From Plesiomonas sp051652165 (GTDB taxonomy: Bacteria > Pseudomonadota > Gammaproteobacteria > Enterobacterales > CAMTGL01), in the NCBI RefSeq assembly GCF_051652165.1, contig NZ_JBOFTR010000016.1, forward strand, positions 485,778 to 549,777: a DNA stretch of 64,000 nucleotides, written 5' to 3'. Positions 52,775 to 61,491 of this stretch are shown piece after piece. Positions within the stretch are counted from its first letter, which is position 1. Every line of letters starts with the position of its first letter. The notes beneath the pieces were generated by a model, which was given only the letters and a program-made list of their open reading frames with translations, had not been told where the DNA came from and did no database searches. Made by a program: the position numbers and the translations under genes.

Positions 52775-53527
52775 TTAGTTCTGCTTACTGCCCTGAGATT
52801 CCTCTTGGAACTCAGTCAGAAGCACCGCTTGCTCGTCAGTCAGAGCTAGGCTTTCTAGAAGCTCAGGTCTTCTCAGCCAAGTACGGCCTAGCGATTGCTT
52901 TAATCGCCAGCGACGGATATGCGCATGGTTCCCCGATAACAGTACCGGAGGCACTTGCATGTCATCCAACACCTCAGGTCGGGTGTAGTGTGGGCAATCT
53001 AACAAGCCATTTGCAAAAGAGTCCTCTTCTGCTGACGCCTGATGACCCAGCACACCCGGAATAAACCGTGCGACTGCATCTAACAAGGTCATGGCGGGCA
53101 GCTCCCCTCCACTTAACACGTAATCGCCGATTGACCACTCTTCGTCAATTTCGGTTTGGATCACGCGCTCATCTATCCCTTCGTAGCGGCCACAAACCAG
53201 AATTAACTTCTTGTTAGTTGCCAACTCACTCACACCAGACTGATCCAGCGTGCGCCCCTGTGGGGATAGATAGATAACTTTTGTACCGTCACCTGCTGCA
53301 GCTTTTGCTGCATGAATTGCATCCCGTAAAGGTTGCACCATCATCAGCATTCCCGGACCGCCCCCGAAAGGTCTGTCATCGACAGTACGGTGCCGGTCAT
53401 GTGTGAAATCACGTGGATTCCAACACTCAATGCTGAGCAAGCCATTTTTTACCGCTCGGCCAGTTACCCCGAAATCGGTCACTGTTCGGAACATCTCAGG
53501 GAACAAGCTTACAATGCCTATCCACAT
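52775..53527 (-). CDS. trmD: tRNA (guanine37-N1)-methyltransferase TrmD
   Basis: 250 residues from the ATG at 53527, the start that matches E. coli (MWIGIVSLFPEMF). Conserved blocks: YLSPQGRTLDQ, LILVCGRYEGIDERVI, EEWSIGDYVLSGGELPAMTLLDAVARFIPGVLG (the trefoil-knot SAM site), then DCPHYTRPE. It methylates G37 of tRNAs that read CNN codons and prevents +1 frameshifting. The 11 bases at its start codon occur again 20 bases upstream, giving a second out-of-frame ATG (see findings). Confidence 0.97.
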   Translation of the reverse strand: MWIGIVSLFPEMFRTVTDFGVTGRAVKNGLLSIECWNPRDFTHDRHRTVDDRPFGGGPGMLMMVQPLRDAIHAAKAAAGDGTKVIYLSPQGRTLDQSGVSELATNKKLILVCGRYEGIDERVIQTEIDEEWSIGDYVLSGGELPAMTLLDAVARFIPGVLGHQASAEEDSFANGLLDCPHYTRPEVLDDMQVPPVLLSGNHAHIRRWRLKQSLGRTWLRRPELLESLALTDEQAVLLTEFQEESQGSKQN

Positions 53528-53611
53528 AGGTTTCGGCCTATCCACATAGATCTATCCAAAATAGATTTAGTGCCAATACTCGTCAGATAAAACCAATGTT
53601 TTACCTGTGGG

Positions 53612-54142
53612 TCAGAAACCAGGATCCCACTCAACCTCAATGGTTTGGGCGGCAAGATCGACTTTTTTGATAACCTGCCCATCGAGGAACGGAATTAACC
53701 GCTCCTTAACTCCGAAAGCATCATTCAGGTTTGCTTTGACTACCATAACGTCGTTAGAGCCGGTTTCCATCATGTCGATGATTTTACCAAACTCATAACC
53801 GCTTACGTTAACTACCTTGCAACCCATCAGGTCACGCCAGTAGTAATCGCCGTTATCTAGTGAGGGCAACTGTGAAGCTTCAACAGCAATTTCCACATTG
53901 GTCATTGCATGTGCCGCTTCGCGATCATCAATACCTTTCAGTTTGACAATCAGATCACTGTTGTGATGACGCCAGCTTTCCAGCTCAGTCTCACACCATT
54001 GACCCCTGATTTTCAGATACCAAGGTTGGTATGCAAAAATGCTTTCTGAATTTTCGGTGGAAGAGTACACCCTGAGCCAACCACGAATACCGTATGTAGA
54101 GCCCAGTTTCCCAAGCACAACAGGCTCAAGCAGCTTACTCAT
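53612..54142 (-). CDS. rimM: Ribosome maturation factor RimM
   Basis: 176 residues from the ATG at 54142, five bases after AGGTGG; a GTG three codons upstream is an alternative. N-terminal RimM domain (VVLGKLGSTYGIRGWLRVYSSTENSESIFAYQPW) and C-terminal PRC-barrel (LDNGDYYWRDLMGCKVVNVSGYEFGKIIDMMETGSNDVMVVKAN, LIPFLDGQVIKKVDL). It binds S19 and helps fold the head of the 30S subunit. Second gene of the operon, 18 bases behind rpsP. Confidence 0.96.
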   Translation of the reverse strand: MSKLLEPVVLGKLGSTYGIRGWLRVYSSTENSESIFAYQPWYLKIRGQWCETELESWRHHNSDLIVKLKGIDDREAAHAMTNVEIAVEASQLPSLDNGDYYWRDLMGCKVVNVSGYEFGKIIDMMETGSNDVMVVKANLNDAFGVKERLIPFLDGQVIKKVDLAAQTIEVEWDPGF

Positions 54143-54160
54143 TGTGACCACCTAGACGGA

Positions 54161-54409
54161 TTACGCAGCTTTCTGCGCGTCTTTTAACAGCTTAGCGACA
54201 CGATCAGTCATCGCAGCGCCTTGACCGATCCAATGGTTGATGCGATCCAGGTCCAGACGAACCTTTTCAGCAGAACCAGCAGCGATTGGGTTGAAAAAAC
54301 CAACGCTTTCGATGAAACGGCCATCACGTGCACAACGGCTGTCAGCTACGACTACTTGATAGAACGGACGCTTTTTTGCGCCGCCACGTGCCAAACGAAT
54401 AGTTACCAT
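54161..54409 (-). CDS. rpsP: 30S ribosomal protein S16
   Basis: An 82-residue protein starting MVTIRLARGGAKKRPFYQVVVADSR, as S16 in all proteobacteria; RDGRFIESVGFFNP is a further signature. First gene of the rpsP-rimM-trmD-rplS operon. GAGGAC before the ATG at 54409. A promoter candidate lies about 80-105 bases upstream. Confidence 0.98.
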   Translation of the reverse strand: MVTIRLARGGAKKRPFYQVVVADSRCARDGRFIESVGFFNPIAAGSAEKVRLDLDRINHWIGQGAAMTDRVAKLLKDAQKAA

Positions 54410-54488
54410 AACGTCCTCTTATATTAACAACAACACCCAGAGACCGTATTGAGGGTCGGCTCCGGGAGTTTGCGAAAAAGCTGTCGAA

Positions 54489-54516
54489 TTTTACTCGTTT
54501 TAGGGTAAAAAGCAAC
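54489..54516 (-). promoter_or_regulatory. Putative promoter of the rpsP operon
   Basis: Minus-strand TTGCTT (54511-54516), 16 bases, TAAAAT (54489-54494). The -10 is good, the -35 half-matches. It lies in the 150-base gap between ffh and rpsP. Confidence 0.45.
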
Positions 54517-54561
54517 CTACTCTCTATAATTAGCTAAAACACATTGATTTTATAGCTAAAA

Positions 54562-55923
54562 TTAACGGCCTAGCATACCGGGTGGCAACATTCCTTTCAT
54601 GCCGCGCATCATTTTTGCCATACCGCCTTTGCGCATTTTTTTCATCATGCGCTGCATTTCGGTGAACTGTTTTAACAGGCGGTTGACATCTTGAACCTGA
54701 ACCCCAGAACCCAGTGCGATACGGCGCTTACGCGAACCTTTAATCAGCTCAGGGTTACGGCGCTCGGCTTTGGTCATTGAGTTAATCATCGCTTCCATTT
54801 TGACGGTGACTTTGTCATCCATCTGGGCTTTGATGTTGTCAGGAAGCTGACCGGCACCCGGTAACTTCTCAAGCATGCTCATCATGCCGCCCATGCTGCG
54901 CATCTGTTTTAGCTGATCGCGGAAATCTTCCAGATCAAAGCCGTCACCTTTTTTGAACTTTTCAGCCATTTTTTCGGCTTGTTCACGGTCAACGTTACGC
55001 TCAAGATCTTCAATCAGCGACAGCATATCGCCCATTCCCAGAATACGGGAGGCTACACGGTCTGGGAAGAACGGTTCGAGAGCATCGGTTTTTTCACCGA
55101 CACCCAAAAACTTAATCGGTTTACCGGTGATATGGCGAATCGACAGTGCCGCACCACCACGCGCATCACCGTCAACTTTCGTCAGGATCACACCGGTCAA
55201 CGGTAGGGCTTCATTAAATGCTTTGGCTGTATTTGCCGCATCCTGACCGGTCATGGCATCCACCACGAACAGCGTTTCGACTGGATTAATCGCAGCATGC
55301 ACTTGCTGGATCTCTTCCATCATTTCGCTGTCAACATGCAAACGGCCTGCGGTATCAACTAATAGCACGTCATAGAATTTTAGTTTGGCGTGCTGCAGTG
55401 CTTTTGCCACGATATCAAGTGGCTTTTGCTGTGCATCAGAAGGAAAGAAATCAATCCCAACTGTTTCAGCCAGCGTTTCTAGTTGTTTAATTGCCGCAGG
55501 GCGATATACGTCAGCAGAAACAACTAAAACTTTTTTCTTTTTACGCTCAAGCAAAAACTTCCCCAGTTTTGCCACACTGGTTGTTTTACCTGCGCCTTGC
55601 AAACCAGCCATCAGCACAACGGCTGGCGGCTGTGCGGCAAGGTTTAAGTCATTGTTTGCCTCGCCCATTGAGGTTTCGAGCTCGTCTCGTACAATTTTAA
55701 CGAACTCCTGCCCTGGCGTAAGACTTTTATTAACTTCTTGCCCAACAGCACGCTCTTTAACACGAGCAATAAACTCTCGCACTACCGGTAAAGCAACATC
55801 AGCCTCAAGCAGCGCCATGCGAACTTCACGTAAAGTATCTTTAATATTTTCATCAGTAAGCCGACCACGGCCACTGATATTGCGCAGAGTGCGCGATAGT
55901 CGATCAGAAAGATTCTCAAACAT
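54562..55923 (-). CDS. ffh: Signal recognition particle protein Ffh
   Basis: 453 residues from the ATG at 55923, matching the E. coli start (MFENLSDRLSRTLRNISGRGRL). NG domain with P-loop GLQGAGKTT (near 108), DTAGRLHVD, TKVDGDARGGAALS; then the methionine-rich M domain (SMGGMMSMLEKLPG, KGSRKRRIALGSGVQVQDVNRLLKQFTEMQRMMKKM) that binds 4.5S RNA and signal peptides. It directs membrane proteins co-translationally to FtsY. Divergent from ypjD, as in E. coli. Confidence 0.97.
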   Translation of the reverse strand: MFENLSDRLSRTLRNISGRGRLTDENIKDTLREVRMALLEADVALPVVREFIARVKERAVGQEVNKSLTPGQEFVKIVRDELETSMGEANNDLNLAAQPPAVVLMAGLQGAGKTTSVAKLGKFLLERKKKKVLVVSADVYRPAAIKQLETLAETVGIDFFPSDAQQKPLDIVAKALQHAKLKFYDVLLVDTAGRLHVDSEMMEEIQQVHAAINPVETLFVVDAMTGQDAANTAKAFNEALPLTGVILTKVDGDARGGAALSIRHITGKPIKFLGVGEKTDALEPFFPDRVASRILGMGDMLSLIEDLERNVDREQAEKMAEKFKKGDGFDLEDFRDQLKQMRSMGGMMSMLEKLPGAGQLPDNIKAQMDDKVTVKMEAMINSMTKAERRNPELIKGSRKRRIALGSGVQVQDVNRLLKQFTEMQRMMKKMRKGGMAKMMRGMKGMLPPGMLGR

Positions 55924-56084
55924 CGTAGTCATTATCCGCTTGCACAAGTTCTGTGTGACTTAGTAATGAGGGGATTATACCTGATTATTCTACTTATGTG
56001 GCAGTCGCAAGGTTGGAGCAGCGCCCAGAGGGCGGTATACTAGATACCCTATTTTCAAGTTATGTGATAACAGACACCGAACTT

Positions 56085-56876
56085 ATGCCTCTATTTGCAA
56101 TGTTGGCTTTACTCGGTTATACCGCTTGCTTGGTGTTAATTATTCCAAGTTTGCTACAAAAAAATGGCCCTCATAAGTTAGCCGTTTTTTGTTGCGCTGG
56201 GTTTGCACTTATATTTCATACTCTGACGCTAAAAGAGTTGATTTTCAATGCGGTAAATGGCCAAAATCTTAGTTTATTAACCGTTGCATCACTTGTTGGT
56301 GTGATCATCACTGCGTTAATGACGCTCTCATTGTTGCGTTATCGTGTTTGGTTTTTAATGCCAATTGTCTATAGCTTTGCCGGAATAAATCTTGCGGCAG
56401 CGCGCTTTTTACCCGGTGCATTTATTACACATTTAGAGTCACATCCGGGTATTTTAGCGCACATTACGCTTGCGCTATTTGCTTATGCTACGTTAATGAT
56501 TGCCACGCTGTATGCCATTCAACTGGCTTGGCTTGATTATCGTTTAAAGTATAAAAAATTACCCGTCAGCCCGATGTTCCCACCGTTAATGACCGTTGAA
56601 CGTCAGTTATTTCAGATCATTATCGCGGGGGAAGTATTACTGACATTAACCCTTGTCTCAGGTTATTTTTTTATCCACGATATATTTGCACAAGGGCAAT
56701 CACACAAAGCGGTGCTTTCACTGTTTGCATGGTTTGTTTATGGCACGCTATTGTGGGGGCATTTTAAACAAGGTTGGCGTGGTCGCCGTGTGGTGTACAT
56801 TAGTATGATAGGTGCGTTTTTATTGACGTTAGCCTATTTTGGTAGCCGTTTTGTACAAGAGATTATTTTGCGCTAA
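56085..56876 (+). CDS. ypjD: Inner-membrane cytochrome c assembly-type protein YpjD
   Basis: 263 residues from the ATG at 56085; the frame is open further upstream into the ffh promoter but without an RBS. Eight hydrophobic segments and a CcmC/CcsA-like (HemX) core: SHPGILAHITLALFAYATLMIATLYAIQLAWLDYRLK with the histidines of the haem-handling family, and FAWFVYGTLLWGHFKQGWRGRRVVYISMIGAFLLTLAYFGSRFV at the C-terminus. The position divergent from ffh and ahead of corB is as in E. coli. The exact function is not settled; haem or cytochrome related by family. Confidence 0.9.
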   Translation: MPLFAMLALLGYTACLVLIIPSLLQKNGPHKLAVFCCAGFALIFHTLTLKELIFNAVNGQNLSLLTVASLVGVIITALMTLSLLRYRVWFLMPIVYSFAGINLAAARFLPGAFITHLESHPGILAHITLALFAYATLMIATLYAIQLAWLDYRLKYKKLPVSPMFPPLMTVERQLFQIIIAGEVLLTLTLVSGYFFIHDIFAQGQSHKAVLSLFAWFVYGTLLWGHFKQGWRGRRVVYISMIGAFLLTLAYFGSRFVQEIILR

Positions 56877-57226
56877 CTATCTTGTACTATTGTCAACAAG
56901 CCAGCTCTATTTACAAAAATGTAAACTTTATTGACAACCATATACCTTCTGCATTGTGCGTATTATCAGCCTAAGGGAGACATACGCACAATCTTAGACT
57001 CTATTTTCTCGTCATCATGTAATGTCAATATCAAAGACATAATGCCTTTAGAAAAGGTGAAAATCACATATAACAGGACAGTGAGCGTTGCCCTTCTCTG
57101 TTCTTTTTTATCTTTAGATATTTATCCTACATTTGGCTTTATCTACTTATTTGCTATGAAAAAGTAGCATTAACTCGCAGTTAAATTCATAATTATCTTC
57201 TGTTTACTCTTGAAAGGAACCATTAC
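56877..57226. other. Gap between ypjD and corB
   Basis: 350 AT-rich bases. A 78-codon plus-strand frame (56931-57167) has no RBS and no recognisable product, so I do not call it. Holds the corB promoter. Confidence 0.5.
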
Positions 57227-58501
57227 TTGAACGACATACATACCGGCACGCTCTTTGTTGTGCTGATTTTAATGTTGTTAATTTCTGCCTATTTTTCTGG
57301 CTCCGAAACTAGCATGATGTCTTTGAACCGTTACCGACTACGGCATATGGCCAAAGAGGGACATCGTGGTGCTAAACGCGCAGAACAACTGCTAAAACGG
57401 CCTGAACGTTTACTTAGCTTGATCCTCATCGGTAATAATTTAGTTAATATTCTTGCCTCAGCCATTGCCACCATTCTTGGAATGCGCCTGTTTGGTGATG
57501 CCGGTGTTGCAGTAGCCACGGGTGCGCTAACGTTGGTTGTACTGATCTTCTCTGAAGTGATGCCAAAAACCATTGCAGCACTGTATCCTGAAAAAATCGC
57601 CTTCCCCAGTACGTTTTTGTTGTCTTTGCTGTTAAAGGTGATGATGCCTATCGTACTGCTAACTAACTTGATCACCAGCGGCTTAATGCGGCTATTTGGT
57701 TTGCGCTCTGATGTTAAAAATGAAGCATCAGTCAGCAAAGAGGAGTTGCGCACCATTGTGTATGAAGCCGGCCCACGCATTACCCGCCGTAATCAGGATA
57801 TGCTGCTGTCTATCTTTGATCTTGAGCAGATCACGGTAGAAGATATTATGGTGCCGCGCAATGAAGTGGTTGGCATTGATATTAATGATGATTGGAAGAG
57901 CATTGTTCGCCAGCTCAATCACGCCCAACATGCGCGCTTGGTGTTGTACCGCGATACTTTTGACAACGCGATTGGTATGCTGCGCGTGCGAGAAGCCTAC
58001 CGGCTCATGATGGAAAAAAATGAGTTCAATAAAGAGACCTTACTTCGCGCGACCGATGAGATCTACTTTGTCCCAGAAGGTACGCCGCTGAATGTTCAGC
58101 TAATCAAATTTCAGCGCAATAAACAGCGTTTTGGTCTGGTTGTGGATGAATACGGCGATATTCAGGGGCTGATCACACTAGAGGATATTCTCGAAGAGAT
58201 TGTGGGTGAATTTACTACCTCAATGTCTCCTACACTGGCTGACGAAACTACGCCACAGAGTGACGGCACCATTTATGTTGATGGTTCAGCCAATATTCGC
58301 GATCTGAACAAGGCATTCGGCTGGGATTTCCCGACCACTGGCCCACGCACGATGAATGGATTACTGCTTGAGCATCTAGAAGATATTCCTGAGCTTGGCA
58401 CTAGTGTGCATTTGTACGGCAATCAAATTGATATTCTGGCAGTTAGCGATAACATGATTAAACAGGTGAGAATTCACCCCAAAACAACGGTTGTTGAATA
58501 A
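57227..58501 (+). CDS. corB: CNNM/CorB-type transporter accessory protein (YfjD)
   Basis: A 424-residue protein starting at a TTG (57227) preceded by AAAGGAAC; alignment of the N-terminus with E. coli YfjD supports this start. DUF21/CNNM membrane domain with four segments (SAYFSGSETSMMSLNRYRLRHMAKEGHRGAKRAEQLLKRP, LIGNNLVNILASAIATILGMRLFGD), a pair of CBS domains (ITVEDIMVPRNEVVGIDINDDWKSIVRQL, FGLVVDEYGDIQGLITLEDILEEIVGEF) and a CorC_HlyC C-terminal domain. The family acts in magnesium/cobalt efflux with CorA or Cor proteins. Confidence 0.93.
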   Translation: MNDIHTGTLFVVLILMLLISAYFSGSETSMMSLNRYRLRHMAKEGHRGAKRAEQLLKRPERLLSLILIGNNLVNILASAIATILGMRLFGDAGVAVATGALTLVVLIFSEVMPKTIAALYPEKIAFPSTFLLSLLLKVMMPIVLLTNLITSGLMRLFGLRSDVKNEASVSKEELRTIVYEAGPRITRRNQDMLLSIFDLEQITVEDIMVPRNEVVGIDINDDWKSIVRQLNHAQHARLVLYRDTFDNAIGMLRVREAYRLMMEKNEFNKETLLRATDEIYFVPEGTPLNVQLIKFQRNKQRFGLVVDEYGDIQGLITLEDILEEIVGEFTTSMSPTLADETTPQSDGTIYVDGSANIRDLNKAFGWDFPTTGPRTMNGLLLEHLEDIPELGTSVHLYGNQIDILAVSDNMIKQVRIHPKTTVVE

Positions 58502-58523
58502 ATCCACATTGATTAACACAAAT

Positions 58524-58558
58524 AAGCCTTGTTCGCAGCGCACGTTCAAGGCTTTTTT
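58524..58558 (+). terminator. Rho-independent terminator of corB
   Basis: AAGCCTTG pairs with CAAGGCTT over a 15-nt loop, followed by TTTT, 23 bases behind the stop. Confidence 0.8.
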
Positions 58559-58636
58559 ATAGGTATTATTTATATAATAAACACACTGGTTTATATCCAA
58601 TACACATACATGTGTTATCTGTAAATCAAGATAAGA

Positions 58637-59155
58637 TTAGCGAGCAGCTAATGTTTTTAGCTGTATATCATCAAGTGCCAGCTCACTGTTTGAGTTTGCC
58701 ACAATACCACGAGCAATCACTTGCGCAGCAATAGCTTGAGCCTCGCTCAGTGAATGCATTGTACACGTGCCACACTGATATTCATTGAGCTCTGGAATAT
58801 CCGATTGCTGCTGTACTGCCTGCACATCATGCATTGCGGCTAACCATGCAGCAGCAACACGATCTTCATCTGGCACACCAATGAGACTCATATAGAATCC
58901 GGTACGGCAACCCATCGGTGAAATATCAATAATCTCAACGCCTTGGCCATTTAAGTGATCACGCATAAATCCAGCAAACAGGTGCTCAAGAGTATGAATA
59001 CCTTTCTCACTCAAGAGTTCTTGATTTGGGATGCAAAAGCGTAAATCAAAAACAGTAATGGTGTCAGAGTGTGGTGTTTTCATGATTTTTGCAATACGCA
59101 CGGCAGGTGCTTTCATTCGGGTATGATCAACAGTAAAGCTATCCAGTAACGGCAT
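58637..59155 (-). CDS. luxS: S-ribosylhomocysteine lyase LuxS
   Basis: A 172-residue protein with the LuxS zinc site HTLEH (His54, Glu57, His58) and Cys128 in the CGTCTMH block; the catalytic Cys83 is in GCRTGFY. It splits S-ribosylhomocysteine to homocysteine and DPD, the precursor of AI-2. AAGGAAG before ATG 59155. Order luxS, micA (opposite strand), gshA is as in E. coli. Confidence 0.98.
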   Translation of the reverse strand: MPLLDSFTVDHTRMKAPAVRIAKIMKTPHSDTITVFDLRFCIPNQELLSEKGIHTLEHLFAGFMRDHLNGQGVEIIDISPMGCRTGFYMSLIGVPDEDRVAAAWLAAMHDVQAVQQQSDIPELNEYQCGTCTMHSLSEAQAIAAQVIARGIVANSNSELALDDIQLKTLAAR

Positions 59156-59218
59156 GAGATTGACTTCCTTGACTATTTTGACTTACATGAAAATAAATAA
59201 ATTTATTTGCTTGAGCTG

Positions 59219-59248
59219 GGAAACTTTTGAATACAACGCCGGTCTTAA
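59219..59248 (+). promoter_or_regulatory. Sigma-E-type promoter of micA
   Basis: GGAAACTT (59219-59226), with -35 core GAAACTT, 15 bases, then GTCTTAA (59242-59248), six bases before the deduced RNA start. This fits the RpoE pattern GGAACTT-N15/16-GTCnAA with small deviations and is the known control of micA in E. coli. Confidence 0.75.
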
Positions 59249-59254
59249 TTTACA

Positions 59255-59343
59255 GTAAGACGCGCTATTTGTTGTCATCACATCCCTGAATACACCTGCA
59301 GAGATGTTATTTTTAGCCACATCGGTTGATGTGGCTTTTTTTT
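59255..59343 (+). ncRNA. micA: MicA small regulatory RNA
   Basis: The plus strand between luxS and gshA (opposite to both) has the MicA layout. The 5' segment GTAAGACGCGCTATTTGTTG parallels the E. coli seed region; CATCCCTG pairs with CAGAGATG as the first stem; AGCCACATC (59315-59323) pairs with GATGTGGCT (59328-59336) as terminator stem, followed by eight T. The genomic position is that of E. coli micA, and a sigma-E-type promoter precedes it. The first hairpin loop is about six nt longer than in E. coli. MicA binds Hfq and represses ompA and other porin mRNAs under envelope stress. Confidence 0.88.
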
Positions 59344-59381
59344 ATCTTGTCAAAACTATTGTACCCGTCTAAAACTGGCTA

Positions 59382-60941
59382 TTACCCTTTCTGACTGGCT
59401 AAGTAATCATCAAAGCTAAGAGTATCGGCTGCTTCAATGGCCGTTTGTTTGGCAAAAGAGTCAGCCTGCTCTTGCGCAAACTGTGCATCAGAAAGCATGG
59501 CTAACGCCTCACTGGATAACTGCTGCTGATACTGTTTGGCTAACTCTAAGCCAAAACCGCGAATCCCTTTTGCCAACATCTGATCTAGCACTTGAGCTGA
59601 AAGAGTCAACGAGGGATCAACAAACGCTTTCATCAGTTTAGTACATAACTGCTGATAGATATCAGAGTCCGCACCATCAAGCACAATCGCCACACTCAGC
59701 AGATCTGTAAATAAACGCTGCCCAACATCAGCCAGTGGTTGACGGGCCTCTTCACACCCTATACCCACTGTCTGCCCTGGTTTTCGCCCTTCAAGGATCA
59801 CTCGATTCCAGTTTTTACGGCAACAAAGTAACTCACTTTCACTCATTTCTGGCGCATCAGCTAAGGCACACCAGATCATAAATAGGTCTAAAAAGCGCAC
59901 CTGCTCGGCATCAATACCTATCGCAGAAAATGGGTTATTGTCTAGTGCGCGCACTTCAATGTATTGGATACCACCACGCAATAATGCATCAGACGGTGAT
60001 TCCCCAGCGAGTGTCACGCGTTTAGGGCGAATAGGTGCGTAAAACTCATTCTCAATTTGCAGCACATTACTGTTGAGCTGACGATACTCTCCTCCCACTT
60101 TCACACCAATGTTGGCATATTGCAGAGAAGGCTGATGGATCGCTTTTTTCAGTGCATCCACATACGGGCGTAACTGATTAAACGTAATACCCAGTTTGCT
60201 CTGCTCTTTATTGGTGTAACCCAGATCGCTCATTCGCAATGAGGTAGCATACTGCAGATACATCAATCCCTTGCTGTTTGACTCAAACGGCAGCACATCT
60301 TCACGCCCAGCAATAAATGAGCGGCACAGCGCCGGAGAAGCACCAAACAGATACGGGATCACCCAGCCAAAGCGATAATAATTACGAATAAGCTTTAAGT
60401 AGCCGTCAGAGATCTTATCTTGCAGAGCCTGAGGATCAAGATCGTTGCCAAACCTTGCCAGCCAAAAGCTATCCGGCAGCGAGAAATTATAGTGCACACC
60501 AGAGATCACTTGCATCAGTGCACCGTAGCGATTTTTCAACCCCTCACGGTAGAGTGTTTTTAACCGACCTACATTCGATTTTCCGTATTGAGCAAGAACA
60601 ATGTCACTCTCTTTGCCAATAAAACAGGGCATACTGAGCGGCCAGAACAGCTCATCACCGATATTGCGTGCGGTATAACGTTGAATATCGCGCAGGAATG
60701 TCAGTAAAGTATCAACATCTCGTTCTACAGGAGTAATAAATTCAAGCAGGCTTTCTGCAAAGTCGGTAGTGATCCAACTGTGAGTTAGGGCAGAGCCTAA
60801 TGCGGGCGCATGGCCAGTTTGAGCCAAATGACCATCAGGCGTAATCCGCAATGTTTCACGCTCAATACCCCGCCCCAGACCTTGAACTACATGTGGGTTT
60901 GCTGCCAACCATGAGAGTGCAGCAGATACGTCAGGAATCAA
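59382..60941 (-). CDS. gshA: Glutamate-cysteine ligase GshA
   Basis: 519 residues from a TTG at 60941 (LIPDVSAALSWL, matching E. coli GshA, which also starts with UUG); AAGGAAGGG stands five bases before. Blocks typical of the proteobacterial GshA: GRGIERETLRITPDG, TTDFAESLLEFITP, ISGVHYNFSLPD, FESNSKGLMYLQYATSLRMSDLGYTN, GGIQYIEVRALDNNPFS. First step of glutathione synthesis, joining glutamate and cysteine with ATP. Last of yqaB-yqaA-gshA on this strand. Confidence 0.97.
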   Translation of the reverse strand: MIPDVSAALSWLAANPHVVQGLGRGIERETLRITPDGHLAQTGHAPALGSALTHSWITTDFAESLLEFITPVERDVDTLLTFLRDIQRYTARNIGDELFWPLSMPCFIGKESDIVLAQYGKSNVGRLKTLYREGLKNRYGALMQVISGVHYNFSLPDSFWLARFGNDLDPQALQDKISDGYLKLIRNYYRFGWVIPYLFGASPALCRSFIAGREDVLPFESNSKGLMYLQYATSLRMSDLGYTNKEQSKLGITFNQLRPYVDALKKAIHQPSLQYANIGVKVGGEYRQLNSNVLQIENEFYAPIRPKRVTLAGESPSDALLRGGIQYIEVRALDNNPFSAIGIDAEQVRFLDLFMIWCALADAPEMSESELLCCRKNWNRVILEGRKPGQTVGIGCEEARQPLADVGQRLFTDLLSVAIVLDGADSDIYQQLCTKLMKAFVDPSLTLSAQVLDQMLAKGIRGFGLELAKQYQQQLSSEALAMLSDAQFAQEQADSFAKQTAIEAADTLSFDDYLASQKG

Positions 60942-61038
60942 AATAACCCTTCCTTCAACCAACCTGAACTTTTGATCTAATAAGGATACTGGTTAAATGC
61001 TCAAATTTCTACGGTAGAACAATCGGTTACTCTTTATA

Positions 61039-61491
61039 CTACAAGGTAAATATCTGGTTAACACCTTGAAATATAAGTGCAACAACAAGATAACGCAACG
61101 TTTTCCCCCATAAAATAAACAGCGTAGCTGGCCAAAAAGAGAGCCGAAACCACCCCGCCAACAGACACAAAATATCGCCAATAAGTGGTAACCAACTAAA
61201 CAGTAATGACCAGACACCGTATTTTTTTACCCAGCGGGTCGCTGTAGTGAGACCACGCTGTGGCGCTATTTCAGCAACACCTCGCCCCATCAGCAAACTC
61301 ACCACACTTCCGAGCGTATTCCCCACAGAAGCAACCACAATTAGCTGCCAAACGGGCCACTGTTCTTGCTGTAAAAGCATCACCAGCAGCACTTCAGAAT
61401 TCCCCGGAAGCAGCGTAGCACTGAGAAAACTACTTAGTAGCAGGCCCCACAGCCCGCTACTGGCGCCCCAGGCATCAAATGCTGCCAACAT
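61039..61491 (-). CDS. yqaA: DedA-like inner-membrane protein YqaA (VTT domain)
   Basis: A 150-residue protein with four hydrophobic segments and the VTT/SNARE-associated core LSATLLPGNSEVLLVMLL, ASVGNTLGSVVSLLMGRGVAEI, and RWVKKYGVWSLLFSWLPLIGDILCLLAGWFRLSFWPATLFILWGKTLRYL. The ATG at 61491 shares a base with the yqaB stop. Function unclear; the wider DedA family handles lipids (undecaprenyl phosphate carriers) and membrane homeostasis. Confidence 0.92.
   Translation of the reverse strand: MLAAFDAWGASSGLWGLLLSSFLSATLLPGNSEVLLVMLLQQEQWPVWQLIVVASVGNTLGSVVSLLMGRGVAEIAPQRGLTTATRWVKKYGVWSLLFSWLPLIGDILCLLAGWFRLSFWPATLFILWGKTLRYLVVALIFQGVNQIFTL

Noticed and set aside
55385..55963. Plus-strand 192-codon frame
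   Set aside because: Shadow of ffh; composition (Ser/Arg/Ala-rich) is that of an antisense frame.
56931..57167. 78-codon plus-strand frame before corB
   Set aside because: No Shine-Dalgarno, no similarity recognised, AT-rich intergenic composition.
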